A stretch of DNA of 64,000 nucleotides, taken from NCBI GenBank assembly GCA_942159475.1, contig OW804096.1, positions 136,471,791 through 136,535,790 on the forward strand. Reading direction: 5' to 3'. The position numbers and the translations under genes were made by a program. The notes beneath the pieces were generated by a model. That model was not told the DNA's origin and made no database searches. It saw only the letters and a program-made list of their open reading frames with translations. Source of the stretch: Sthenelais limicola (taxonomy: Eukaryota > Annelida > Polychaeta > Phyllodocida > Sigalionidae). Below are positions 32,490 through 44,039 of this stretch, piece after piece (within the stretch, counting starts at the first letter, position 1; each line of letters starts with the position of its first letter).

Positions 32490-33396
32490 CTGTATGAATT
32501 ACTTATAAATCCAGTCCTATAAGTCATAATATGAGTAACTCTTGTATAAACATATAACAGCAGCAGAATATTGATGAATCCAGTCCTATAAGTCACAATA
32601 TGAGTAACTCTTGTATAAACATATAACAGCAGCAGAATATTGATAAATCCAGTCCTATAAGTCATAATATGAGCAACACTTGTATAAACATATAACAGCA
32701 GCAGAATATTGATGTATTCAGTCCTATAAGTCATAATATGAATAAATCTTGTATAAACATATAACAGCAGCAGAATATTGATAAATCCAGTCCTATAAGT
32801 CATAATATAAGTAACTCTTGTATAAACATATAACAGCAGCAGAATATTGATAAATCCAGTCCTATAAGTCATAATGTGAGTAATTCTTGTATAAACATAT
32901 ACCAGCCGCAGAATATTTATAAACCCAGTCCTATAAGTCATAATATGAGTAACACTTGTATAAACATATACCAGCCGCAGAATATTGTGAATCCAGTCCT
33001 ATAAGTCATAATATGAGTAACTCTTGTATAAACATATAACAGCAGCAGAACATTGATAAATCCAGTCCTATAAGTCATAATATGAGTACCTCTTATATAA
33101 ACAAATAACAGCAGCTGAATATTGATAAACCCAGTCCTATAAGTAATAATATGAGCGCTTATGAAAATCAATGCAAATTGAGATGTGCTTTGTAATATGG
33201 AAATAAATGAATTTGAACAAAAAAATTATTGATAAATCCAGTCCTATAAGTCGTAATATGAGTAACACTTGTATAAACATATAACGGCAGCAGAATATAG
33301 ATAAACTCAGTCCTATAACTCATAATATGAGTAACTCTTGTATAAACATATACCAGCCGCAGAATATTGATAAATCCAGTCCTATAAGTCATAATA
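32490..33396. repeat. 69-bp satellite array, block 1 (about 13 units)
   Basis: Unit: CAGTCCTATAAGTCATAATA, TGAGTAACTCTTGTATAAAC, ATATAACAGCAGCAGAATAT, TGATAAATC. Period 69 is a multiple of three, so minus-strand frames stay open with a 23-residue repeat; these are not taken as genes. A divergent piece interrupts near 33155-33225. Confidence 0.93.
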
Positions 33397-33805
33397 TGTG
33401 ATTCGTTTCAGGAAAATGAGTCATAAGTCGCAAAATATGGATTTTGAGATATCACCATATTTGAAAAGAGGAGATCAAGGTGATTCCAATGAATGTAAAC
33501 ATTAAGGACATCTAATAGGTACTTCTATCTATTTTGTTAGATACTTTTATTTTTGAAAAAAACGTTTGCAATATTTCTTGGTGGATAATTGCCAGTAAAG
33601 TAGCTAAATATACTCAATGGGATGATCTAAGAAACACACTGATATGATTAATAAACACTCTTGAAATTTTGTAGATGTATTCATACAGCCACAAGGAATA
33701 TACACCCCAAAAATGAAAATATTCCATCAAAGAGATCTTGTAAGTAAACGACTTTGAAAAACATCAATTTTGCGACTTATGACTCATTTTCCTGAAACCC
33801 ATCAC
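33397..33805 (-). mobile_element. MITE family B inside the 69-bp array
   Basis: Complete 409-bp copy with TA flanks; the array continues on both sides. Confidence 0.9.
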
Positions 33806-34235
33806 ATATGAGTAACACTTGTATAAACATATAACAGCAGCAGAATATTGATAAACTCAGTCCTATAAGTCATAATATGAGTAACACTTGTATAAACATA
33901 TAACAGCAGCAGAATATAGATAAACTCAGTCCTATAAGTCATAATATGAGTAACACTTGTATAAACATATAACAGCAGCAGAATATAGATAAACTCAGTC
34001 CTATAAGTCATAATATGAGTAACTCTTGTATAAACATATAACAACAGCAGAATATTGATAAACTCAGTCCTATAAGTCATAATATGAGTAACTCTTGTAT
34101 AAACATATACCAGCAGCAGAATATAGATAAACTCAGTCCTATAAGTCACAATATGAGTAACTCTTGTATAAACATATACCAGCAGCAGAATATAGATAAA
34201 CTCAGTCCTATAAGTCACTATTATGAGTAACTCTT
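33806..34235. repeat. 69-bp satellite array, block 2 (about 6 units)
   Basis: Units here mostly read GAATATAGATAAACTCAG. The last unit carries a CACTATTATGAG variant (one extra base). Confidence 0.92.
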
Positions 34236-36145
34236 CCCGACAGGCAAATGAACGCTTTTCTACGCGATTTTTAATGCGCAATCATCTCGTCACAGTTCCG
34301 TGATGAGAGTGGACGCTTTTCACGCAATAATTATTGCGCAATGATCGCGTCATGGTCACGCTAAAGGTATAACGCAATATTGGTGCAAAAATCAGCAAAA
34401 TCTATGGCATTTGAGCAGGATATTTCATGAACAATATTCACATTATTTTATTGCTTTTAATTACAGAATAATATCATTCAGAATTAATCATAATTAATTC
34501 TCCATGGAAATACATCAATTATTTAATATTTATTTTTTATCCTCATAATATTTTTTATCCTAATATAATTTGTTTATGCTCATAATAGTTTAACATCATT
34601 TTGGTCATCTCTTACCAATCCACCATGACAGCACCTATAGCTACCTATAGGTGATGTTAGTGTGTGTGCGCTTGTACAACATCTACAGAACACTCATGGC
34701 ACCCATACCATTTCTGTATAGTGTTATATGGGGTGTTTTGATTATTACCTGTTTTAAAATAAAAAAAATAAATTGCACTAATGAACTATTTTAAGATATT
34801 ACTTGTAATGTTTCTAATCAAATAGTTAGGAACATATATAAATGCCACATAAGTGTATTAGCGGTACTTTCATTATGAAAGAATTTGTAAATGAACTCCA
34901 GTTCCCAGTTGCGCCACCTGGTGGGAAAAAGTTGCACAATGGTAAGGGCTATCAGCTAAGGGTAATGGGCTATTCCCATTATTTCGAACATGAGTAATTC
35001 TCCCAATCGGGCATCATTTGGTTTTCCAGCCTAGGGTATCTACAACCTGTATTTAGGATGATCACAGATGATTATAACCATTTTATTTGAATTCCTTGGC
35101 CAAAATGAGAGTATGGGAACCATACTTTCAATGTTCTTATGTCGAAATCTTTGCTGCTATTGGGATAAATGTGCCTTTTCAGGCTAGAAAATAAATAATA
35201 ATTATGGAATTTGAATATAAAGTACAGGCGCATTTAGAAAATATGTTACTTCTGCTGAAAAGAATAGTTTCTACACATGCACACTCTTTCGTTATTATGA
35301 AAAAAACACAATTTTTATGTAATCACTAATTTACACTCATCCAGACATGGTAAATATCATTTTGAAATATTTGTGTCGCCTTTACGACATGTATTGGCTT
35401 CAACACAATCAAATACTCCAATAGTAATGATTAATATTGAATTGGATTTATATGTTTGTGTAGGGAAGATGTATATGTATGTATAGCTCATTCCACCTCG
35501 ACTAGGCTTTGCATACGTTTTACAGTCTGATTAAGAGCAAATCTCCTGATTCCAACATTATTCCTCGATCAGTAAATTATAATTTTATGAAAAGAATCCA
35601 TATGAATACACAATTCTGACGAATACACATTAAAAAATGGCTGGAGAATATAAATTTTGTATTCTTGTAGCTTTGTGTGTAGGGGTTTCTTTGACTTGGT
35701 ATGTATCAGAGAGTGAGTATGAGTGTCAGAGAATGGAGTGACAGATGCGCGACAGTAAGTGTGAATGCTAGGTGAGTGAGCAGTGTCAGGTATGCATTAT
35801 GATGAGTATTTAGACGCGATTTTGAATGCGCATTATATGCGCAATTGAGATCACACCCATATTATTGACTTTTGAAGAAAACATGTATTTACAGATACAA
35901 TTGGTTAAGTAACATATGTTTAATACAAACATAAATGAATATGAATGGGAACTTGATTCAACACAAGTGTGAGACCACCAACAACATGGGAGGAAATAGA
36001 CGCAATGGATTTCACATAATGGTTGCTAATGGCATGTCCATTTCACTGTGATCCATAGCCATAGGTATCACACTACACTAGTTTACAGTCAATCACACAA
36101 TGATCGCATTGCTATCACACTCAATTGCACTCAGTGCCCGTCGGG
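34236..36145. mobile_element. 1.9-kb element with CCCGACRGGCA ends inside the array
   Basis: Left end CCCGACAGGCAAATG, right end TGCCCGTCGGG: inverted ends of 11 bp with one mismatch. Subterminal words ACGCGATTTTTAATGCGCAA and ACGCGATTTTGAATGCGCAT are repeated in the same orientation near the two ends. No transposase frame. TT flanks both ends. A 72-bp stretch of array, including the CACTATTATGAG variant, is identical on both sides (34164-34235 and 36146-36217). Confidence 0.75.
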
Positions 36146-36345
36146 TTGTATAAACATATACCAGCAGCAGAATATAGATAAACTCAGTCCTATAAGTCAC
36201 TATTATGAGTAACTCTTGTATAAACATATAACAGCAGCTGAATATTGATACATCCAGTCCTATAAGTCATAATATGAGTAACTCTTGTATAAACATATAA
36301 CAGCAGAATATTGATGAATTCAGTCCTATAAGTCATAATATGGGT
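36146..36345. repeat. 69-bp satellite array, block 3 (about 3 units)
   Basis: Continues the array; the last unit ends near TCATAATATGGGTAAATTTG. Confidence 0.9.
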
Positions 36346-36505
36346 AAATTTGTTAAGATTTGCTTCATCATAATAGCTGAAAGTGCAGCTTTAAGTGCAA
36401 TGGTAAAATGTCTCCATTGTGTATAGAGTTTAAAGAAGACGTGAGTGAGTGGTTGTGTTGGTGCGAATGCAAACAGTGGTGCACAGGTGCAGCTGTCAGT
36501 ATATA

Positions 36506-36759
36506 TGGGTCAGATTTTCAGAAAATGTACAATTGGCAGCTTTACACATTTAGTAAATTCTGCTAAATTAGGCAGCAATTTGGTCAATACTAGGTAAATT
36601 CGAGTATATTCGACATTGCATTGAATCTAGCAATCTGTTTGGTTAGGTTGAACTGTACTTTGAGGTTTATTTTCGTCTGAAATTTACTTTTGTCTTAAAT
36701 GTGGTTTATTTGAGAGGATTGGTGAAGATGAATTGTACATTTTCTGAAAATCTGAGCCA
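36506..36759 (+). mobile_element. MITE family A, full length with small internal duplication
   Basis: Slightly long (254 bp) because TTTTCGTCTGAAATTT is followed by a second similar TTTTGTCTTAAATGT. Confidence 0.85.
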
Positions 36760-37159
36760 TATACGGTAGGAAGTATTATTAAAAGCTTCTCCCTCAGCAA
36801 AATCCCCCTCAAAGTTTATTTTTCAATTAAGACATTATTAGGTCATCATAATTAGGGCTAACATTTAAATACTGAAAATTCCTTCTGTTCTCGATGAATT
36901 CATGGAATTTTCATTGTTTTTAAAGAAATAAACATTGTACCGATGTCTACCCTAACATGAGTTTGTGAACTATAGATTTAGTGTATGCCATGACTAGAGC
37001 TCCACAACCAGTTGACAGAAAGGGGCAAAAAGGTGTTTTTCCGATTGATATGGGTCAAGTTTCCAGAAAATATACAATTGGCCTTCACCAATCCTCTCAA
37101 ATAACTAAACTTTCAGACGAAAATCAAGTTCAAAATACAGTTCAACATAACCAGACATA

Positions 37160-37295
37160 TTTATTGTTTGTTTGTTTGTTTGTTTTACTTTATTTGGCTA
37201 ATGCCCTGTCAGCGAGTCTTAATCTCCCCAGCGGTGGGAGGTTTCCAGACTCTGCTGGACGCGGTGGTAAAAAGAACATAATAAATAAGGGAACA
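37160..37295 (-). mobile_element. 3' end of a retroposon with (CAAA)n tail
   Basis: Minus strand ends AAATAAAGTAAAACAAACAA followed by CAAA repeats. The body contains CCACCGCTGGGGAGATTAAG. Probably a SINE or LINE fragment. Confidence 0.5.
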
Positions 37296-37306
37296 ATCTA
37301 CTATTA

Positions 37307-37469
37307 GACCCAGTTTGGTCAGATTCTGGGGTGTATTTTTGTCACAATAGACCACAACAATCACTTCCGGCAACTTCCGGTAAGGAATGGGGGTTATAGA
37401 TGTCAAAAGAACTGGTAAATAAAAGTCAGTAAGTGGTAAATAACAGTCAAATCTGACCAAACCGGGTCT
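37307..37469. repeat. Inverted repeat pair
   Basis: AGACCCAGTTTGGTCAGATT (37307-37326) and its near inverse AATCTGACCAAACCGGGTCT (37450-37469) frame about 120 bp. Confidence 0.75.
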
Positions 37470-37477
37470 AAAAGCAC

Positions 37478-37580
37478 TAATACCCTCGGTTTTGGATGGT
37501 CTAAGTGGTCTGTTGCTAACGCCCCTCGAATTGTCCACCAGGCAACAGACCACCCAGACCACCCAAAACCTCGGGTATTA
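37478..37580. repeat. Hairpin MITE, about 100 bp
   Basis: Arms 37478-37515 and 37542-37580 begin TAATACCCTCGGTTTTGGAT and end with its inverse, with few mismatches and a 26-bp loop. Confidence 0.8.
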
Positions 37581-37811
37581 ATGCTATACTAAGTCAACGC
37601 CTTAGCAGCAGCCCTTATTTTAACGTTTGTTTTCATTCTATTTTCAATATAATACAATAAATTGAATGAATACAATACAGAATATATTCAGATATACTCA
37701 GTATTTATAATTTTTCACTCTAATTTAGCAGAATTTGATACTGTGTATATTGTGCATTTTCTGAAAGTCTGACCCACTGGGACGAAGGGATCCACATTGC
37801 AGCCTAATATA

Positions 37812-38048
37812 TGGGTAGGGTTTTCAGAAAATGTACAATTGGCAGCTGTACACATTTAGTAAAATTTGTTAAATTAGGCTGCAATTTGGTCAATACTAGG
37901 TAAATTCGAGTATATTCAACATTGCCTTGATTCAAGCAATCTGTTTGGTTAGGTTGAACTGTATTTTCAACTTTATTTTCGTCTGAAATGTTGGATATCT
38001 GAGAGAATTGGTGAAGGTGAATTGTACATTTTCTGAAAATCTGACCTA
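37812..38048 (+). mobile_element. MITE family A, full length
   Basis: Ends TGGGTAGGGTTTTCAG and CTGAAAATCTGACCTA. Confidence 0.85.
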
Positions 38049-38065
38049 TATCATGTAGGGTCTAA

Positions 38066-38161
38066 GGTATCGTGGGATATAATTGTGTTTACTCCTGTGA
38101 ACGGTATAGTATATATACTATACCGTTCACAGCAGTAAACACAATTATATCCCACGATACC
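38066..38161. repeat. 96-bp near-perfect palindrome
   Basis: Two 48-bp arms, starting GGTATCGTGGGATATAATTG, meet with no loop at TAGTATA|TATACTA. A single mismatch (C against G expected) is seen at 38094 and its partner. Confidence 0.93.
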
Positions 38162-38173
38162 CATATATATATA

Positions 38174-38399
38174 TGGGTCAGATTTTATGAAAACGTACAA
38201 TTCGTCTTCACCAATCCTCTCAAATAACCCAAATTTAAGACGTAAATCAGTTCAACACAACCAGACAGATTTATCGAATGAATACAATACAGAATACACT
38301 CAGATACACCTAGTATATTTATCATTTTTCACTCTAATTTAGCAGAATTTAATAGATGTGTAGAACTGTAGATTGTGCATTTTCCGAAAATCTGACCCA
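38174..38399 (-). mobile_element. MITE family A, full length
   Basis: Subtype with GAATGAATACAATACAGAAT. Four bases (TATA) separate it from the next copy. Confidence 0.85.
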
Positions 38400-38403
38400 T
38401 ATA

Positions 38404-38640
38404 TGGGCCAGATTTTCAGAAAATGTACAATTGGCAGCTGTACACATTTAGTAAATTCTGCTAAAATAGGCTGCAATTTGGTCAATACTAGGTAAATTCG
38501 AGTATATTCGGCATTGTATTGATTCTAGCAATCTCTTTGGTTGGGTTGAATTGTATTTTGAACTTTATTTATGTCTGGAATTTGGGTTATTTGAGAAGAT
38601 TGGCGAAGTTGAATTGTACTTTTTCTGAAAATCTGACCCA
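38404..38640 (+). mobile_element. MITE family A, full length
   Basis: Inverted relative to its neighbour and sharing the TATA between them, as if one copy landed in the target duplication of the other. Confidence 0.85.
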
Positions 38641-38791
38641 TATAGTGGTATGCGCCTGTGAAGACTCAAGTTCAGCAGGATCTGTGTCACCAGGTTAAAC
38701 CCCTCACGTCAAGGTCACCCCAGTCTCTCCGGGGCAAAGTGCACACACTGGATTATACCACCACCATATAAACATTTGACCTTGGCAAATA

Positions 38792-39170
38792 AGTGATGTG
38801 TTTCAGGAAAATGAGTCACAAGTCGCAAAAAAGGATTTTGAGATATCAACATATTTGAAAAGATGAGATCAAGCAGATTCCATTGATGGTAAACATCACA
38901 GGGCAGTTAATAAGTATTTCTATATTTTAAGTTTGATATTTTTCGTTTTGAAAAAAGGTTAGCAAGATTTATGTCAGGACAATTACTAATGAATATACTC
39001 TATAGTGTGACCTAAGAAATGCATGCATATATTCAGTACACTGTCTTTGAGACATATATTCATACGACTTAAAGTGGTAAATACCCCGAAAATGAGAAAA
39101 TTCCTACAAAGATATCTTTGAAAAATATAACTTTTGCGACTTGTGACTCATTTTCCTGAAACGCATCTCA
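38792..39170 (-). mobile_element. MITE family B, full length
   Basis: 379 bp, ends GTGATGTGTTTCAGG and CCTGAAACGCATCTCA; more diverged than most. Confidence 0.82.
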
Positions 39171-39342
39171 TATATTAGTCAGTTAGCTCGGGGCAAGAAT
39201 TGTGTAATTTGGTATTAAAACATGGAATTTGGTCCAGCGTTAGATTTTGGTGATTAAATTTAGATGTAGACCAATTCTGAGAAAATGTTTTCGTTGCTTC
39301 TGTTTCCATGGTAACAATCTTTCAATGAAGTATGAACCACTC

Positions 39343-39473
39343 CCAGAAAAGTGGATCTAAAGTCGCAAAAAATAGATTTTTAAATAGATCTTAACAGATT
39401 GGATTATGACGATGTTAAATCTTATCATATCTAATCGTCCTTTATATCTTTTTATGTTTGAAAAAAAAGTTAC
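39343..39473 (-). mobile_element. MITE family B, degraded fragment
   Basis: AAAGTCGCAAAAAATAGATTTT and ATCTTTTTATGTTTGAAAAA remain recognisable. Confidence 0.5.
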
Positions 39474-39560
39474 TGGGTGAAATCGCCAAAGAATGTATAA
39501 TTGGCCTTCACCAATCATCTCAAATAAGCCTAAATTTGAGACGAAATGAGGTTCAAAATT
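39474..39560 (-). mobile_element. MITE family A, left part
   Basis: Starts with the alternative end TGGGTGAAATCGCCAAAG; the rest is lost. Confidence 0.7.
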
Positions 39561-40027
39561 TCTAAACTGTGGTAGTAATCAGTATAATTTTTTTGTAAAT
39601 TTGGCTATAAAAAAGAATCAACAACAGCCTAAAAAAGACTATGGGTATTTTCATTTGAATTTTGCAATGCCAACAAAAATATTCTTTTTAAAAGTAAAAG
39701 TTTAAAGAGAAGGCATGGGCTGGAAGAGATCCCCGGATAAGTTCCACCTCCCAGGACCTGAAAAAAAGTCAATTTCAGATGTTTTAAACATGGGAAATTT
39801 GCTTTTTGACAGTTCCGGGTTATGAAAACCCATTTCCCTGCTCTTATAAGTTTTTTTTGTCAAAAAATCCAAAAAAAGTAAGATCTATATGGTTTTTTTT
39901 AAAATCCAGCCTCCAAAACGCCGGATGTCTCTCAGCATCTGCCCTGGCTCGGGAGGTTGAAAAAATAAAAAATCAGTTATGATCAAAAAGAATTTAGGTA
40001 GGAGAAGGTTTTTCTAGGTAGGGGAGT

Positions 40028-40042
40028 GGGGGGGGGGGGGGG
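40028..40042 (+). repeat. G15 homopolymer
   Basis: Fifteen consecutive G followed by CGG; a possible G-quadruplex and a likely sequencing-difficult site. Confidence 0.9.
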
Positions 40043-40063
40043 CGGTAAATCGGAAACACACTT

Positions 40064-40656
40064 GGTCGAATCCCACCAAATAACCCCAAAAATGTTTTTA
40101 TTCTGCAGAATGCTGTAAAACATCAACTATGAAGGCCACCCCTCATTTCTTGAGTTGGAATAAACGATAACATTGTAAAGAATCTATGTTGAAAATTTCA
40201 GTGGAATCTGAGCATTCATTTTTTCCTGAGGCAAATTAGATATTTTTCACTGTTTTCATTTATGCTTACTTCTGGTATAAATATGAAATCTCCAAATCAA
40301 TGTTTTTAAACTATCAATAGGCTCCATTTGTAGCTAATATGATATAGAATATGAAACAGAACTGACAATATACATGATTCTGATATTCCAGGAATGACAG
40401 ATTAAAACATTTCGAGTTTCACCATTTAAGAACAAAATCGTTAGGTTCCGAACGCCTTTTAAACATGTGCCACTTTTATTTCCACAAAGATTAAGAAAAG
40501 ATCTTTCAGTAGGAGTTTAGGCATAGCCGTGTACTAAAGTCTACCGATTTTGAACAACTTTGGTTCAATTATAACTAAGATATAATCACAACGTATTAAA
40601 GAAAACAAATAAACTTCAGAAAATAACGATTTGGGGTGATTTGGTGGGATTCGACC
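40064..40656. mobile_element. Possible 0.6-kb inverted-repeat element
   Basis: Left GGTCGAATCCCACCAAATAA (40064) and right TTGGTGGGATTCGACC (to 40656) form a 24-bp inverted pair with two mismatches. No coding frame. No target duplication was established. Confidence 0.55.
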
Positions 40657-41072
40657 ACCTATTTTTTTTGGCCTTAGTTGAAATCCCCGAAATCAAATCC
40701 CCTTCCCATCCCTTTACATCCTAACATTTAGCTACTAATTAATCTCCGAAGACAATAACACTCAGATCGGTGTAATTCTCTTTCCAATTACTACGTCAGC
40801 AAATGTCAATGTACAATGAATAATCCAACGTGTTTAGGCGTTCTGACTGCGTCAAGGATAGAAGGGTCAGATCACCTAGAAAAGTACAATTGCCCGCTCT
40901 ACACATTTTGTAAAATCTGCTAAATTCGGCTGAAAAATATTGAAAATACTAGATATATTAGAATATTTTTGCATAGCATTCTTTCAAACGATATGTTTAA
41001 GTTCTGTTAAACTGCAATTTGAGGATGGGGTTTGTCTTGAATTGGGGTTATTTGAGAGGATTGAAGACGAAT

Positions 41073-41417
41073 AGGGGATTTGCATATCCGCCATTTTGAA
41101 TCTTGATTCGCATGGATTTATTTGACTCATGGTACAGTCTAAAATCTATAGAAAACATGCCCTGTTCACCATGGACTATTTATCAATTTTCTAAAGTCAA
41201 TATCTATGTGCTATACATGTTTCCATGACACAAGCCCTCATCGTTCCCATCATGCATTTGATTTTCATAGATCATTTATAGAAGCTCAGATATTGGTTAA
41301 AACATTCCTGCAATTTTTCGATCAAAATATTGCCAAATAACTGTATGTCAGATTTCAACAGAATCCATCCCAGCATGCACTGCAGTAGACATGCGCAGTG
41401 AGACATGCAACTCCCCT
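41073..41417 (+). mobile_element. MITE family C inside family A
   Basis: Complete, 345 bp, ends AGGGGATTTGCAT and ATGCAACTCCCCT, placed after ...GACGAAT. Confidence 0.85.
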
Positions 41418-41447
41418 ATTAGGCTGAAAAATGATCAATACTAGGAT

Positions 41448-41709
41448 CAAAATCTGTAGAAAACATGCCATGTTCAGCATGGGATATTTGTCAATGATTT
41501 AATACCAATATCTATGTGTTATACATGTTTCCTTAACACAAGACTTCATCTTTCCAATCATGCATTTTGTTTTCATAGATAATTTATACAAGCTATGATA
41601 TTGGTAAAAACATTTTTTATAAAAATGTGTATTTGTATGTCAAATTTGAACGGAATCCATCCCAGAATGCACTGTAATGTGCATGCGCAGTGGCACATGC
41701 AAATCCCCT
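41448..41709 (+). mobile_element. MITE family C, 5'-truncated
   Basis: Begins within the family at AAAATCTGTAGAAAACATGC and ends ACATGCAAATCCCC. Confidence 0.8.
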
Positions 41710-41881
41710 ATTGTACATTTTCTGGCGACTTCGCCCATTGTGTATTAAAGTGTTTGGCACAGCTAGTGAAGTAACGACAGAGCACAGCGCCCGAAGTGTT
41801 AAACCGTGTTCACTGTGTAGCACTGATAACACAGAGTTAATTAGAGCTAAACCTGTCTTTCTATCGAGGACTTCATTCAAT

Positions 41882-42224
41882 AGGGGATTTGCATAGCCGC
41901 CATTTTGAATCTGGATTCGCATGGAATCATGGGACTAATGGTACAGTCTAAAACCTATGGAAAACATGTCATGTTCAGCATGGAATATTTATCAATGCTC
42001 CAAGGTCAATATCCATGTGTTATACATATTTCCATGACACAAGTCCCCATCTTTCCCATCATGCATCTGGTTTTTTTCAATCATTTATACAAGCAATGAC
42101 ATTGTTGAAAACATTCTTGAAATTTTCGATAAAAATGTTGAAAATATTTGTATGTCAGATTTCATCAGAATCCATCCCAGGATCCACTGTAACAGACATG
42201 CGCAGTGGCACATGCAACTCCCCT
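41882..42224 (+). mobile_element. MITE family C, full length
   Basis: 343 bp, flanked by AAT and ATT, again consistent with an AATT target. A non-family-A flank. Confidence 0.87.
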
Positions 42225-42540
42225 ATTGTTGAAATGTAAAGGTAAATAAGATATATTTAGAGAAAGAGAAAGCAAAGGGCTCCATATACTTTGAAGACCC
42301 AGAGGATTTTTGCTGATTAATTATTTCCAATCCTATTAATCCAATTTAATTGTCTTATATCACAAAGTTCTACTCCACTGAGTCAATCAAATCCTTCCAC
42401 ATGTAATCACACCTTAATTTACATCAGCGCACATACCAACAGGTAATAAATTACACACATATCAATGTTATGTATTGAACCCTTGCTTATCGCCTTCCCC
42501 ATTGGTAATGGGACATGTATGCTGAACACCTAGATTCATA
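42225..42540. other. No gene seen
   Basis: AT-rich spacer without recognised features. Confidence 0.4.
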
Positions 42541-42777
42541 TGGGTGAAATCATCAGAAAATGTACAATTCATCTTCACCAATCCTATCGATTAACCCAAA
42601 TTTAATACATAAATCAGGTTTAAAATACAGTTCAACATAACCAAACAGGTTGCTAGAATCACTGCAATAACAAATAGACTCAAATTTACAAGTATTGACC
42701 AAATTGCAGCCTAATTTAGCCGATTTTACTTAATGTGTACAGCTGCCAATTGTACACTTTCTGAAAATCTGACCCCC
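42541..42777 (-). mobile_element. MITE family A, mixed ends
   Basis: Left end alternative (TGGGTGAAATCATCAG), right end standard (CTGAAAATCTGACCCC). Confidence 0.85.
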
Positions 42778-43022
42778 ATGCTGAAAACCTAGATTCATAT
42801 TGGTATACTACACTCTATTTGAGATCTACTTGGAGCGGCTTGCCGTAGGGTTACCATTGGGTCGCTTTGATGTTTACTTTAACTAGGTCTCAAACAGAGT
42901 GTAGGTCTGTAGTGTCCCTGCTCTCAATATAGTGTACGAGCGCCGGCTTTAAACCCTTAGTAAATATGTGCTGTACTTGGCATTGCGTGCTATAGGTAGA
43001 GTTCCTGGCGTTTTTAGATTTA

Positions 43023-43259
43023 TGGGTCAGATTTTCAGAAAATGTACAATTCAACTTCGCCAATTCCCCCAAATAACCCAAATTTCAGACGAAAATAAAG
43101 TTCAAAATACAGTCCAACCTAACCAAATAGATTGCTAGAATTAATGCAATGCCGAATATTCTCGAATTTACATAGTATTGACCAAATTGCAGCCTAACTT
43201 AGCAGAATTTACTAAATGTGTACAGCTGCCAATTGTACATTTTCTGAAAATCTGACCCA
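43023..43259 (-). mobile_element. MITE family A, full length
   Basis: Both standard ends intact with TA on each side; one of the best-preserved copies. Confidence 0.9.
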
Positions 43260-43407
43260 TATAGCAAATAGTTATTTATGGTAAATATGGTGCTTTCCTA
43301 TTAGTTTCTCGTCCGGTCTCTCGATGATCTCAAATTGTTCTTTTATATCAAGAGCAGTTATAGCAGTAAGACTGGAATTGAATTGCAGGAGTTTGAAGAT
43401 ATGATTT

Positions 43408-43446
43408 GAAGAGAGAGAGAGAGAGAGAGAGGGGGGGAGAGAGCGG

Positions 43447-43477
<31 letters not shown>

Positions 43478-43895
43478 AGAGGGGGGAGAGGGGGAGAGAG
43501 AGGGGGAGAGAGAGGGGGAGAGAGAGAGGGGGAGAGGAAGAGAGAGGGGGAGGGAGAGAGGGGGAGGGAGAGAGAGAGAGAGGGAGAGAGAGGGGGAGAG
43601 AGAGAGGGAGAGAGAGGGGGAGAGAGAGAGGGAGAGAGAGAGGGAGAGAGGAGAAAGAGAGGGAGAGAGAGGGAGAGAGAGGGAGAGAGAGGGAGAGAGG
43701 GAGAGAGAGAGAGGGAGAGAGAGGGAGAGACAGAGGGAGAGAGAGGGGGAGAGGGAGAGGGAGAGAGAGGGAGAGAGGGAGAGAGAGGGAGAGAGGGAGA
43801 GAGAGGGCCGAGTGAGGGAGACAGAGGGCCGAGAGAGGGAGAGAGAGGGAGAGGGTGGAGAGAAGGGGGAGGGGGAGGGAGAGAGAAAGAGGAAG
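43408..43895. repeat. (GA)n/(GAGAGG)n microsatellite, about 490 bp
   Basis: Nearly pure purine on the plus strand. It keeps frames open on both strands and is not coding. It lies 500-1000 bp upstream of the exon at 44441. Confidence 0.95.
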
Positions 43896-44039
43896 ATTAA
43901 AGAAGAGAGCCTAAACAGAGAGAAGAGAGAGAGTACGGTAACTGAGTCTTTGACAAACATCCTAGTATTTGTGAGTGCTATGCAGCGAGTACATGTGAAT
44001 CCAAGAGAGAGATCCCTCCCACACCCTTATCAACCACGT

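Larger units (their letters stand above)
37051..37776 (-). mobile_element. MITE family A split by about 500 bp
   Basis: 5' part 37051-37157 ends in CCAGACATATTTATTG. The 3' part resumes near 37660 with ATTGAATGAATACAATACAG. The insert holds a retroposon tail and two inverted repeats. Confidence 0.75.
40863..41737 (+). mobile_element. MITE family A split by two family C insertions
   Basis: Pieces 40863-41072, 41418-41447 and 41710-41737. The right end is the alternative TTTTCTGGCGACTTCGCCCA, the left end AGGGTCAGATCACC. Confidence 0.75.

Noticed and set aside
32447..34281. Long minus-strand frames encoding a 23-residue repeat protein
   Set aside because: The 69-bp satellite has a period divisible by three, so open frames are automatic. 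The array is interrupted by transposons and shows no codon-level selection.
43358..43960. 200-codon Ser/Leu/Pro-rich frame and its 164-codon Arg/Glu complement
   Set aside because: Both are translations of the GA microsatellite.
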